DNA of 64,000 bases, taken from assembly GCF_006442205.1 (NCBI RefSeq), contig NZ_VFVR01000009.1, positions 1 through 64,000 of the forward strand, written 5' to 3'. Source of the stretch: Mesorhizobium sp. B2-3-12 (GTDB lineage: Bacteria; Pseudomonadota; Alphaproteobacteria; Rhizobiales; Rhizobiaceae). Positions 41,017 through 49,395 of this stretch are shown here, in pieces (position 1 is the stretch's first letter; each line of letters begins with the position of its first letter). Below the pieces are notes generated by a model. That model made no database searches. It had not been told where the DNA came from and was given only the letters and a program-made list of their open reading frames with translations. Position numbers and translations under genes: made by a program.

Positions 41017-41799
41017 ATGGAGCTTCATCTCCAAGGCAAGATCGTGCTGGTCACCGGGTCGACGCAAGGCATCGGCCGCGCCATCGCCGAGGCGCTGGCA
41101 CGTGCCGGCGCCGGTGGCCTGCTGATCACCGGCCGCGACAGCAAGCGCGGCGATGCGGTGGCGGGCGAGCTTTCGCAATTGGGCACGCCGACAATCTTCG
41201 TCGCCGCCGACCTCTCAGACCCGGAAACTCCCGCCCTTCTGGCGCGGGCCTGCATAGACCGCTTCGGCCGTATCGACGGCCTGGTCAACGCCGCCGGCCT
41301 GACCGACCGCGCCTCCTTCCTCGACGCGACGCTGGACGACTGGGCGGCGCTGTTCGCCGTCAACGCGCGCGCGCCGTTTTTCCTGATGCAGGCCGCGATC
41401 GCCGACATGAAGAAACGCGGCCAGCGCGGTGCCATCGTCAACATCCTGTCGATCAACGCTCATTGCGGCTCGCCGGAACTCGCCGTCTATTCCGCCACCA
41501 AGGGCGCGCTGGCGACGCTGACCAAGAATGCCGCCAACGCCCACCGCTTCGACCGCATCCGCGTCAACGGCATCAATGTCGGCTGGACCGACACGCCGGC
41601 CGAACGGGTGATGCAGGCCGACACGCTGGGCAACGGCCCGGGCTGGCTGGATGCCGCCAACGCCGCGCAGCCCTTTGGCCGGCTGCTCAGGCCGGACGAT
41701 ATCGCCAACCTCGCCGTCTTCCTGCTTTCCGACGCGGCCGGGCCGATGACCGGCGCGGTGATTGACCAGGAGCAGGCGGTGATCGGGGCGAACCGGTGA
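41017..41799 (+). CDS. SDR family sugar/polyol dehydrogenase
   Basis: A 260-residue classical SDR with everything in place: TGSTQGIGRAIAEALA (NAD site), NAAGLTD (NNAG-like), the Ser in NILSINAHCG, and YSATK. It would oxidise a sugar alcohol or ketose hydroxyl with NAD(P). It is the first gene of the carbohydrate series, with GGGAGGAGG upstream, and its TGA overlaps the GTG start of the next gene (GTGA), a tight translational coupling that suggests consecutive steps. Confidence 0.88.
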   Translation: MELHLQGKIVLVTGSTQGIGRAIAEALARAGAGGLLITGRDSKRGDAVAGELSQLGTPTIFVAADLSDPETPALLARACIDRFGRIDGLVNAAGLTDRASFLDATLDDWAALFAVNARAPFFLMQAAIADMKKRGQRGAIVNILSINAHCGSPELAVYSATKGALATLTKNAANAHRFDRIRVNGINVGWTDTPAERVMQADTLGNGPGWLDAANAAQPFGRLLRPDDIANLAVFLLSDAAGPMTGAVIDQEQAVIGANR

Positions 41800-43328
41800 G
41801 CGCCATCGAAACGCTTGGGCCTGGCCTGCTGGAGCGGCTTCCCGCCGCCGTGCAAAAGCCGGCCTATGACCGGGCGTCGCTGGCGCCGGGCATGGCCCAT
41901 CTCGGCGTCGGCGCCTTCCACCGCTGCCACCAGGCCGAATACACCGACGACCTGCTCTCGCTGAAATTCGATCGCTGGGGCATCGTCGGCATCAACATCC
42001 GCCCGCCCGCGCTCGCCGGTACGCTTGGCCGCCAGAGCGGCCTCTACACAAGGCTGATCCGCGACAACGACCATGTCGAGGCGCGCGTCATCGGCTCCAT
42101 CGTGAAAGTGGTCGACAGCATGGAAAGCCCCGATCCGGCGCTCGCCGTGCTCGCCTCGCCCGACATCGACCTGGTGACGATGACGGTGACGGAAAAAGGC
42201 TATTGCCACATCCCGTCGACCGGCGCGCTCGATCTCGATCATCCCGACATCGTCCACGACCTCGCCAACCCGCAAGCGCCGCGCAGCCTGCCCGGCATTC
42301 TCGCGCGGACGCTTGAACTGCGCCGGTCAACGCATGGCCGCAAGCTGACGCTGCTCTCCTGCGACAACATCCCGGCCAATGGCGTCATCCTGGAAAATGT
42401 CGTGCGGACATTCGCCGAAATGCGCGGCGATGGCCTGGCCGACTGGATCGCGGCCAATGCCGCCTTCCCCTCGGCCATGGTCGATCGCATCGCGCCGGCG
42501 GTGACCCGGCAGGACCTCGACAGCGTCGAACAGCGCTATGGCTACCGCGATGGCGCCGTCGCCGTCGGCGAACCCTTCCGGCAATGGGTGATCGAACGGA
42601 ATTTCTCCGGCCGCATGCCACGCTGGGACCTGGCCGGCGCGACCTTCGTCGACGACGTCACACCGTTCGAGCATCTCAAGATGCGGGTGCTGAACGGCGC
42701 CCAGACGACACTCGCCACGCTCGGCGTGCTGGCCGGGCTGGAGCACACATCCGATGCCATCGCCGACCCGCTGCTGTCGGTCTTCGTCAGGCGCATGCTG
42801 GTCGAGGAGACGCTGCCGACACTGACGCCGGTGCCGGGCGTGGAGCCGCATGCCTATATCGAGCAGAGCCTTGGCCGGTTGAAGAACACCGCGATCCGCC
42901 ACCGCAACCACCAGATCGCCACCGATGGATCGCAGAAGATCGTCCAGCGCCTGCTCAACCCGATCCGCGACCGGCTGAAGCAAGGCGCCGGCATCGGCCT
43001 TCTGTCGGTGCCAGTGGCCGGCTGGATGGCCTATCTCATCCTGGCCTCGGCGCGCTTCGGCAAACATTGGACGGTATCCGACCCCTATGCCGGCAAGGTC
43101 GCCGCGATCGCCGACGCGGCGGGCCGTGATGCGCCGATGCTGGCTTCCGCCGTCCTGGCCATAGACACGATTTTCGATCCCGGCCTTGCCGCTGACGAGA
43201 CGTTTCGCAAGGCGGTGACTTCGGCACTTGGAGAGCTGCTTTCGGGCGATCCGATGGCGGCCGTCCGTCGCAGTCTCGAACAAGATGGCGTCGCGAGGTT
43301 GAAGCGATCCAAACAATCGGCATTATAG
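41796..43328 (+). CDS. Mannitol dehydrogenase family (polyol-specific long-chain) oxidoreductase
   Basis: A 510-residue long-chain polyol dehydrogenase with GTG start overlapping the SDR stop. HLGVGAFHRCHQAEYTDDLL opens the NAD domain, VTMTVTEKGY and LSCDNIPANG are the family motifs, and FPSAMVDRIAP and HLKMRVLNGAQ form the active site. The catalytic Lys and Asn of mannitol 2-dehydrogenase are kept (K-x4-N), but the residue matching its His303 is Gln (NGAQ for NGSH). The substrate is a polyol or uronate; fructose/mannitol itself is not assured. It acts with the SDR and the TIM-barrel protein. Confidence 0.88.
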   Translation: MSAIETLGPGLLERLPAAVQKPAYDRASLAPGMAHLGVGAFHRCHQAEYTDDLLSLKFDRWGIVGINIRPPALAGTLGRQSGLYTRLIRDNDHVEARVIGSIVKVVDSMESPDPALAVLASPDIDLVTMTVTEKGYCHIPSTGALDLDHPDIVHDLANPQAPRSLPGILARTLELRRSTHGRKLTLLSCDNIPANGVILENVVRTFAEMRGDGLADWIAANAAFPSAMVDRIAPAVTRQDLDSVEQRYGYRDGAVAVGEPFRQWVIERNFSGRMPRWDLAGATFVDDVTPFEHLKMRVLNGAQTTLATLGVLAGLEHTSDAIADPLLSVFVRRMLVEETLPTLTPVPGVEPHAYIEQSLGRLKNTAIRHRNHQIATDGSQKIVQRLLNPIRDRLKQGAGIGLLSVPVAGWMAYLILASARFGKHWTVSDPYAGKVAAIADAAGRDAPMLASAVLAIDTIFDPGLAADETFRKAVTSALGELLSGDPMAAVRRSLEQDGVARLKRSKQSAL

Positions 43329-43351
43329 GCACTGGCTTTAGGGGAGGCATG

Positions 43352-44266
43352 ATGAAACTTGGTGTGCTCACGGCACCATTCGCGGACACGCCGCTTGGCG
43401 ATGTCGCCGGCTGGGCAAGCTCTGTCGGCTTCGAGGCGCTGGAGATCGCCTGCTGGCCCAAAACCTCCGGCGCCACCCGCCGCTATGCCGGCACCAGCCA
43501 TATCGACGCCGCCGGCACGTCGGCCTCGCAGGCGAAGGAGATAGTCGCCTCTCTGTCGGAAAAGAACATCTCCATTTCCGGCCTCGGCTACTACCCCAAC
43601 CCGCTGCATCCCGATGCCGCGCACCGCGAGGCGGTCATCGGCCACCTGAAGAAGGTGATCGTGCTCGCCGCCAATATGGGCGTGCCGGTCGTCAACACCT
43701 TCTGTGGCGGCGATGCCTCGAAAACCGTCGACGTCAACTGGCAGGACGCGCTGAAAATCTGGCCCGAGATCGTCGCCCATGCGCGCGGCCATGGCGTCAA
43801 ACTCGCCTTCGAGAACTGCCCGATGATCTTCAGCCATGACGAATGGCCGGGCGGGCACAACATCGCCTATTCACCGCAGGTCTGGCGCCGCATCCTGGAG
43901 AGCTGGGGCGGCGATGTCGGCATGAATTTCGACCCCTCGCACCTGGTCTGGCAGATGATCGACCAGCCCCGATTCATCCGGGAATTCGGCCCCTATATGC
44001 TGCATGTCCATGCCAAGGACCTGATGATTGATCATGATGGTTTGTACGAGCGCGGAATTCTGTCGGCCGGCATAGGCTGGCAAGTGCCGCGCATGCCGGG
44101 GCTGGGCGATGTCGACTGGAGCGGCTTCTTCTCCGGCCTCTACCGCGCCGGCTATGACGGCTCCGTCATCATCGAACACGAAGACAGACGATTTGAAGGC
44201 AGCGACGAGCAGGTGAAGCGGGGGTTTCTGCTCGCCCGCGACGTGCTGCGTCCTTTCGTCAAATGA
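43352..44266 (+). CDS. Sugar phosphate isomerase/epimerase-like TIM-barrel protein
   Basis: A 304-residue AP-endonuclease-2-like barrel. The start is placed at ATG 43352, five bases after GGGGAGG; the ATG at 43349 is too close. KLGVLTAPFADTPLGDVAGW is strand 1, ENCPMIFSHDEWPGG and VGMNFDPSHLVWQMIDQPRF hold metal ligands (Glu, Asp, His), and HVHAKDL and VIIEHEDRRF provide the rest of the site. Relatives include IolE, IolI and xylose-isomerase-like enzymes. Its place behind two dehydrogenases suggests isomerisation of an oxidised sugar product. The binding-protein gene follows after about 90 bp. Confidence 0.87.
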   Translation: MKLGVLTAPFADTPLGDVAGWASSVGFEALEIACWPKTSGATRRYAGTSHIDAAGTSASQAKEIVASLSEKNISISGLGYYPNPLHPDAAHREAVIGHLKKVIVLAANMGVPVVNTFCGGDASKTVDVNWQDALKIWPEIVAHARGHGVKLAFENCPMIFSHDEWPGGHNIAYSPQVWRRILESWGGDVGMNFDPSHLVWQMIDQPRFIREFGPYMLHVHAKDLMIDHDGLYERGILSAGIGWQVPRMPGLGDVDWSGFFSGLYRAGYDGSVIIEHEDRRFEGSDEQVKRGFLLARDVLRPFVK

Positions 44267-44355
44267 CGGCAAGCCGGGCCACTTGACTCTGTTTGTGAGT
44301 GGCGCGGCTTAACGGGTTGGAACTGAACTGAAAAACAATGTGGAGGAAGTCTGAC

Positions 44356-45390
44356 ATGAAGAAGATACTGACCATGGTTCCGCTGCTTGCGGGCGCCGCC
44401 CTGCTGGCCTCGATGAGCGTCTCATCGGCCGAAGGCAAATATACGATCGGCATTTCCAACACCGTGCAGGGCAATGGCTGGCGCGAGGAAATGGTCTGCG
44501 CCATGAAGGCGCAGGCGCTGGCGTCGGGCGAGGTCACCAAGCTCAACATCGCCCACCGCAACACCGATGCGGCCGGCCAGCTCGAGGACATCCGCAACCT
44601 GATCAGCGCCAAGGTCAACGCCATCGTCGTCAACCCGGCCGATCCGGCCGGCATCAAGGCGGGCCTGGAAGAAGCCACCAAGGCCGGCATCGTCGTCGTC
44701 GCCGTCGACCAGGCGGTCACCGAGCCGTCGGCCTACATCATCTCCAACAACCAGGAACAATACGCCTATCTCGGCGCCAAATGGCTGTTCCAGCAGATGG
44801 GCGGCAAGGGCGAGGTGTTCTACATGCGCGGTGCCGCCGGCGCGTCGGCCGACAGCGATCGCGACAAAGGCTTCAAGAAGGCGCTGGCCGAATTCCCTGA
44901 CGTGAAGGTCGCGCAGGAAGTCTTCACCGGCTGGCAGCAGGACCAGGCCAAGCAGCAGATGCTGTCGTTCCTGGCCACCGGCACGCCGTTCAACGGCGTC
45001 TGGACCTCCGGCATCGACAACGTCATCGTCGACGCGCTGGTCGAATCGCAGGCGCCGCTGGTGCCGGTGGTCGGCGCCGACAATGCCGGCTTCGTCGGCC
45101 AGTTGGGCTCGGTCAAGGGCCTTGTGGGTGCTGCGGTGACCAACCCCGGTTCGATCGGCGGTGCCGGTGTGACGCTGGCGCTGCAGATCCTCGACGGCAA
45201 GAAGCCGGCCCAGCAGACCGTGCTGGTCGACCCGCAACTCTGGGACAACGCCACCGACGAAGGCAAGGCCAAGCTGAAGGCCGCCGCCGATCCGTCGCTC
45301 AGCCCCGAATGGCCGGTGTCGATCTCGATCCCGGACTGGACGACCTACACCAAGGAGCAGATCGTCGCCTGCAAGGGGCCGGGGGAGTAA
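44356..45390 (+). CDS. Sugar ABC transporter substrate-binding protein (family 2-like)
   Basis: A 344-residue periplasmic binding protein. The signal peptide ends ASMSVSSAEG, the start ATG 44356 follows TGGAGGAAG, and the ribose-binding-like fold is shown by YTIGISNTVQGNGWREEMVC, NLISAKVNAIVVNPADPAGI, GIVVVAVDQAV and VGADNAGFVGQL. It delivers a sugar or polyol to the two-permease transporter encoded downstream. The ligand cannot be read from the sequence; the surrounding dehydrogenases point to a polyol, the nucleoside hydrolase at the end to a ribose-containing compound. Confidence 0.88.
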   Translation: MKKILTMVPLLAGAALLASMSVSSAEGKYTIGISNTVQGNGWREEMVCAMKAQALASGEVTKLNIAHRNTDAAGQLEDIRNLISAKVNAIVVNPADPAGIKAGLEEATKAGIVVVAVDQAVTEPSAYIISNNQEQYAYLGAKWLFQQMGGKGEVFYMRGAAGASADSDRDKGFKKALAEFPDVKVAQEVFTGWQQDQAKQQMLSFLATGTPFNGVWTSGIDNVIVDALVESQAPLVPVVGADNAGFVGQLGSVKGLVGAAVTNPGSIGGAGVTLALQILDGKKPAQQTVLVDPQLWDNATDEGKAKLKAAADPSLSPEWPVSISIPDWTTYTKEQIVACKGPGE

Positions 45391-45418
45391 GGCTGGGCTC
45401 CCGCTGACCATCATCCGT

Positions 45419-45561
45419 CGGCGCTGCCCCTCACTGTCCTGCCGGACATCTCTCCCCGTGAACGGGGAGAGAGAAGCTGGCCGCAACGCCGGCGACAAGC
45501 CCCCCTCTCCCCGTCTCTATACGGGGAGAGGATGCCGGCAGGCAGGTGAGGGGCGGCGCCG
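45419..45561. repeat. Intergenic palindromic element, class A, copy 7 (short form)
   Basis: The arms begin GCGCTGCCCCTCACTGTCCT and end GGCAGGTGAGGGGCGGCGCC, with hairpins TCTCCCCGTGAACGGGGAGA and CTCCCCGTCTCTATACGGGG. The ATTGGCGAAA core has been lost by shortening of the middle. It lies inside the operon, between the binding-protein and ATPase genes. Confidence 0.85.
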
Positions 45562-45604
45562 ACATTTCTAATTATTCGACCTCATAAATCGAGAACCGAA
45601 CAAT

Positions 45605-47167
45605 TTGACCACCAGCCCCCTCCTCGACGCCTCCGGCGTTGCCAAGAACTACGGCGCGGTCGCCGCCCTGCGGGACGCCTCGCTCTCCGTCCTGCCGGGT
45701 GAGGTGCATGCGCTGATGGGCGCCAATGGCGCCGGCAAGTCGACGCTGGTGAAGATCCTGACCGGCGCCATTTCAGCCAATGCCGGGCGCATCCTGATCC
45801 GTGGTGAGGCGCGCGACATTCGTTCGCCGGCGGCCGCGCGCCGCGCTGGGCTGCTGCCGGTCTACCAGGAGCCGTCGCTGATCCCGGATCTCGACGTGCT
45901 GTCCAATCTCAGGCTCACCGGCACGCCGGTCGAGCCGTTCCGCGCCTGGGTGCGCGAACTCGGCATACCAGACCTCGACCTGCGCGACACCGCGCGCGAC
46001 ATTCCGCTCGCCGTATTGCGCGTGCTTGACCTTGCCCGCGCGCTCGCCGTCGAGCCCGACGTGCTGCTGCTCGACGAGATGACGGCGGCGCTGCCAGCCA
46101 ACCTTGCCGAAAAGGTGTTGGAAGTGGTGCGCCGCCAGGGTGACGCCGGCCGCTCCGTGATCTTCATCTCGCACCGCTTCGTCGAGATAGCGGCGCTCTG
46201 CGACCGCGCCACCGTACTGCGCGACGGCGCGACCGTCGGCGTCGTCGACATCGAACCTGGTGTCGAGGAAAAGATCGTCGAGCTGATGCTCGGCACCCGC
46301 ATCGTCAAGACCCATGTCGCCGCCCGCAGCGTCGCGGACAAGGCCCGCCCCCCTGCCCGACCGCGCATCACCGTGAAGAACCTGCGCGTCGGCACCAAGC
46401 TCAGCGATGTCTCCTTCGATCTCGCCGACGGCGAGGTCGCCGGCGTCGTGGCGCTCGAAGGCCAGGGCCAGGACGAATTGTTCGCAGCCCTTGCCGGCTC
46501 GATCAAGCCATCGGGCGGCACGATCGAGGTCGACGGCAGCCCAGTGAAATTCACCCACCCCATCGACGCCATCCGATCGGGGATCGCCTATGTGCCGGGC
46601 GACCGGTCCGAGGCGCTCGCCATGCAGCGCTCGGTGCGCGAGAACATCGCGCTCCCCTTCAGCGCCGCCCTGCGCAACTGGGGGCCTATCCATATGCGCA
46701 AGGAGCGCGCCACGGTGGCAAGCGCCATCGAGCGCCTGCAGATCGACACCCGCGCGCAAGGCGAGGTGCAGCGTCTCTCCGGCGGCAACCAGCAGAAAGT
46801 GACCATTGCCCGCTGGATCGCGGCGGACGCCCGCACCATCCTGTGCTTCGACCCGACGCGCGGCATCGATGTCGGCACCAAGCAGGAGATCTATCATCTG
46901 ATGCGCGAACTCGCCGGCAACGGCAAGTCGGTGCTGTTCTACACCTCGGAGCTCGAAGAGGTGCAGCGCGTCTGCGACCGCGTCATCGTCATCTTCGGCG
47001 GCCGTCTCGTCGACATCTTTCCGGTCGAGGAAGCCGACGAGCCGGCGCTGATGCGCGCCGCCTACGGCCTGCCGCGCGGCGCCAAGGCCGATGTCGGCAT
47101 ATTGGCCGACCCCCATTCTTCCACTCAGGCGTCGAATGCGTCCGATGCGGCGGAGGCGACGCCATGA
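45605..47167 (+). CDS. Sugar ABC transporter double ATP-binding protein (RbsA/MglA type)
   Basis: A 520-residue protein with two nucleotide-binding domains; TTG start at 45605. Domain 1 has an intact Walker A (GANGAGKST from Gly39), Q-loop (YQEP) and Walker B (VLLLDEMT) but no LSGGQ-like signature (DIPLAVLRVLDLARAL in its place). Domain 2 has the signature RLSGGNQQKVTIARW but a degenerate Walker A (ALEGQGQDEL) and Walker B (ILCFDPTRGIDVG). So only one composite ATP site, Walker A of domain 1 with the signature of domain 2, looks functional. Its stop overlaps the next ATG (ATGA). Confidence 0.88.
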   Translation: MTTSPLLDASGVAKNYGAVAALRDASLSVLPGEVHALMGANGAGKSTLVKILTGAISANAGRILIRGEARDIRSPAAARRAGLLPVYQEPSLIPDLDVLSNLRLTGTPVEPFRAWVRELGIPDLDLRDTARDIPLAVLRVLDLARALAVEPDVLLLDEMTAALPANLAEKVLEVVRRQGDAGRSVIFISHRFVEIAALCDRATVLRDGATVGVVDIEPGVEEKIVELMLGTRIVKTHVAARSVADKARPPARPRITVKNLRVGTKLSDVSFDLADGEVAGVVALEGQGQDELFAALAGSIKPSGGTIEVDGSPVKFTHPIDAIRSGIAYVPGDRSEALAMQRSVRENIALPFSAALRNWGPIHMRKERATVASAIERLQIDTRAQGEVQRLSGGNQQKVTIARWIAADARTILCFDPTRGIDVGTKQEIYHLMRELAGNGKSVLFYTSELEEVQRVCDRVIVIFGGRLVDIFPVEEADEPALMRAAYGLPRGAKADVGILADPHSSTQASNASDAAEATP

Positions 47168-48135
47168 ACCATTTCCTGCGCCGCCAGGGCTGGGTAACAG
47201 GCCTGTTCGCCCTGCTCATCGTCCTGTTCATCGCCACCAAGATCATCCAGCCCGGCTATGGCAGCGGCGATTTCGGCTCGCTGGCGCGGGCCGTCCTGCC
47301 CTACGCCTTCGCCGTCGCCGCGCAGACCGTGGTGGTCATCGCCGGCGGCATCGACCTCTCGGTCGCCGCCATGATGGCGCTGACCAGCGTCACCGCCGCC
47401 TCGATGATGGCCGGCGCCTCGGAGGAATACGCGCTGTTCGTGGTGCCTTTCGTGCTGGCCATGGGTTTTGTCCTGGGCGCGTTCAACGGCCTGCTCATCG
47501 TCGTCACCCGCGTGCCCGACATCGTCGTCACGCTCGCCATGCTGTTCGTGCTGCAGGGTGCTGCCCTGCTGGTGCTCGGCGCGCCGGGCGGCGGTGCCGC
47601 CGAATGGCTGAAAGCACTGATCTCGGGCACCGTGCCGATCCCCGGCCTGCCCGCCGCCATCGACGCCTGGCTGCCCAAGGCGCTGCTGGTGCTGATCGTC
47701 TGCCTCTGCGTGATCTGGATCCCGCTCAGGCGCTCGCGGCTCGGCCTCTCCATCTATGCCATCGGCTCCAGCGAGTTGGCGGCGTTCCGCTCAGGCGTGC
47801 CTGTCGCCCGCACGCGGGTCATCGCCTACGCGCTGTCCGGGCTGTTCGCGGCCATGGGCGGGCTGGCGCTGACCATGAGCACCGGCATCGGCGCGCCCAT
47901 CCCCGGCCCCTATCTCTTGGCCAGCGTCGCTGCCGTGGTGCTGGGCGGCGTGGCGCTCGGCGGCGGCAAGGGCGGCCTGCTCGGCCCGATCGTCGCCGTT
48001 TTCGTCCTGCGCCTGGTGCGCACCGATCTCACCTTGCTCGCCATCGACCCCAACGTCACCGCCATTATCGAAGGCGCTATCATGGTGGCGGTCGTGATGT
48101 TCGGCGCGTTTATTACCATGCGGGGGCGGCAATGA
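47164..48135 (+). CDS. Sugar ABC transporter permease 1 (RbsC-like)
   Basis: A 323-residue membrane protein with about eight to ten hydrophobic helices. TVVVIAGGIDLSVAAMMALT is the hallmark GGIDLSV motif of the ribose/monosaccharide permease family, and AVVLGGVALGGGKGGLLGPI the second conserved loop. ATG 47164 overlaps the ATPase stop. It pairs with the permease at 48356-49354, which is unlike it in detail, so the membrane part is probably a heterodimer. Confidence 0.9.
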   Translation: MNHFLRRQGWVTGLFALLIVLFIATKIIQPGYGSGDFGSLARAVLPYAFAVAAQTVVVIAGGIDLSVAAMMALTSVTAASMMAGASEEYALFVVPFVLAMGFVLGAFNGLLIVVTRVPDIVVTLAMLFVLQGAALLVLGAPGGGAAEWLKALISGTVPIPGLPAAIDAWLPKALLVLIVCLCVIWIPLRRSRLGLSIYAIGSSELAAFRSGVPVARTRVIAYALSGLFAAMGGLALTMSTGIGAPIPGPYLLASVAAVVLGGVALGGGKGGLLGPIVAVFVLRLVRTDLTLLAIDPNVTAIIEGAIMVAVVMFGAFITMRGRQ

Positions 48136-48151
48136 TGAGGGAGAGTAGTGC

Positions 48152-48324
48152 TCTACGGCGCCCCCCTCTGTCCTGCCGGACATCTCCCCCTCTAGGGGGG
48201 AGATTGGCAGCTTTGGCGCCGCGCTCATTCTTGCGACGGCGGAGATTGGCGAAAGCCGCGACAACAGCCAATCTCCCCACTAGAGGGGGAGATGGCCGGC
48301 AGGCCAGAGGGGGGCGCCGTAGGG
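48152..48324. repeat. Intergenic palindromic element, class B, copy 8
   Basis: The left arm is CTACGGCGCCCCCCTCTGTC, with the hairpin CTCCCCCTCTAGGGGGGAG; the right arm ends CAGAGGGGGGCGCCGTAG, giving matching outer ends. The core GATTGGCGAAA is at 48244. It lies inside the operon between the two permease genes, 219 bp apart. It is the only class B copy within a gene series. Confidence 0.88.
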
Positions 48325-48355
48325 CACAAACCTCCCAGAACACCAGGCAAACCCC

Positions 48356-49354
48356 ATGAGCAGCACCGCGATCACCCCCTCGCCCCTCCCCCTCGGCCGC
48401 CGCGCAAAGCGCTTCATGGCCGACCGGCCACTCATCCCGCTGATCATCCTGCTCGTCATCCTGGTGGTCATCCTGCAGATCCTGCGCCCCGGCATCGTCA
48501 ACGAGCGCTGGATCGCCAACACCATCAAATTCGCCATTCCGCTGGCGATCCTCGCCGGCTGCCAGACCATGACCATGCTGACCGGCGGCATCGACCTTTC
48601 GGTCGGCACGGTGGCGACGATGAGCGCCTTCATCATGGCGACGCAGATCGTCAACCAGGACCCGGCCGTGGCGTTCCTGCTGGCGATGATGCCGGCGGTG
48701 CTGATCGGCCTCGTAAACGGCATCGGCGTCGGCGTCTTCCGCGTCCATCCGCTGATCATGACGCTGGGCACCACCCTGATCGGCACCGGATGCCTGCAGG
48801 TCTACCAGCGCACGGTGATCGCGTCGGGCGCCAAGATCCCCGACTTCCTCGCCTGGCTGGGCACGGGTGTCACCCCCATGCTTGGCTTTGCCTTGCCCAA
48901 CGCCTTGCTGTTGTTCGTGCCGCTGGCGGCGCTGATCGTCTTCACGCTCGCCCGCACCGGCTTCGGCCGCCTGCTCTACGCCGTCGGCGACAATGAGCGC
49001 GCCACCCGCCTGTCGGGCGTGCAATACTGGCAGGTCATCACGGCGCTCTACGTCACCTCGAGCCTGCTCGCCGGCATCACCGGCCTGCTCTATATCGGAC
49101 TGATCAAGGCGCCGTCGCTGTCGCTTGCCGAGCCCCTCGTCCTGCCCTCGGTCGCCGCCGCCGTCATCGGCGGCACCTCCATCTTCGGCGGCCGCGGCGG
49201 CTACACCGGCACCATCATCGGCGCGCTGATCCTGACGGTGCTGACGACGCTGTTGACCATCCTGCAAATGCCGGAAGGCGCGAGAAGGATCTTGTTCGGG
49301 TTGATCGTGCTGTTCGTCACGGCGGCGTATCTGCGCATTGTCGAGGACAAATAG
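48356..49354 (+). CDS. Sugar ABC transporter permease 2 (RbsC-like)
   Basis: A 332-residue membrane protein with a short cytoplasmic N-terminus and about eight to ten helices. TMTMLTGGIDLSVGTVATMS carries the GGIDLSV motif, and AAAVIGGTSIFGGRGGYTGT the conserved G-rich loop. It is the second permease of the system. The spacing to permease 1 is unusual because a palindromic element has been inserted, so its translation is not coupled, and its supply may depend on transcript stability around the hairpins. Confidence 0.9.
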   Translation: MSSTAITPSPLPLGRRAKRFMADRPLIPLIILLVILVVILQILRPGIVNERWIANTIKFAIPLAILAGCQTMTMLTGGIDLSVGTVATMSAFIMATQIVNQDPAVAFLLAMMPAVLIGLVNGIGVGVFRVHPLIMTLGTTLIGTGCLQVYQRTVIASGAKIPDFLAWLGTGVTPMLGFALPNALLLFVPLAALIVFTLARTGFGRLLYAVGDNERATRLSGVQYWQVITALYVTSSLLAGITGLLYIGLIKAPSLSLAEPLVLPSVAAAVIGGTSIFGGRGGYTGTIIGALILTVLTTLLTILQMPEGARRILFGLIVLFVTAAYLRIVEDK

Positions 49355-49395
49355 GCCGGGACTGTTGACGGGCGGCCGACAAGGGAGACGACACC

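Noticed and set aside
45773..47116. 447-codon open frame opposite the ABC ATPase gene
   Set aside because: It has no domain and is explained by the codon use of the real gene on the other strand.
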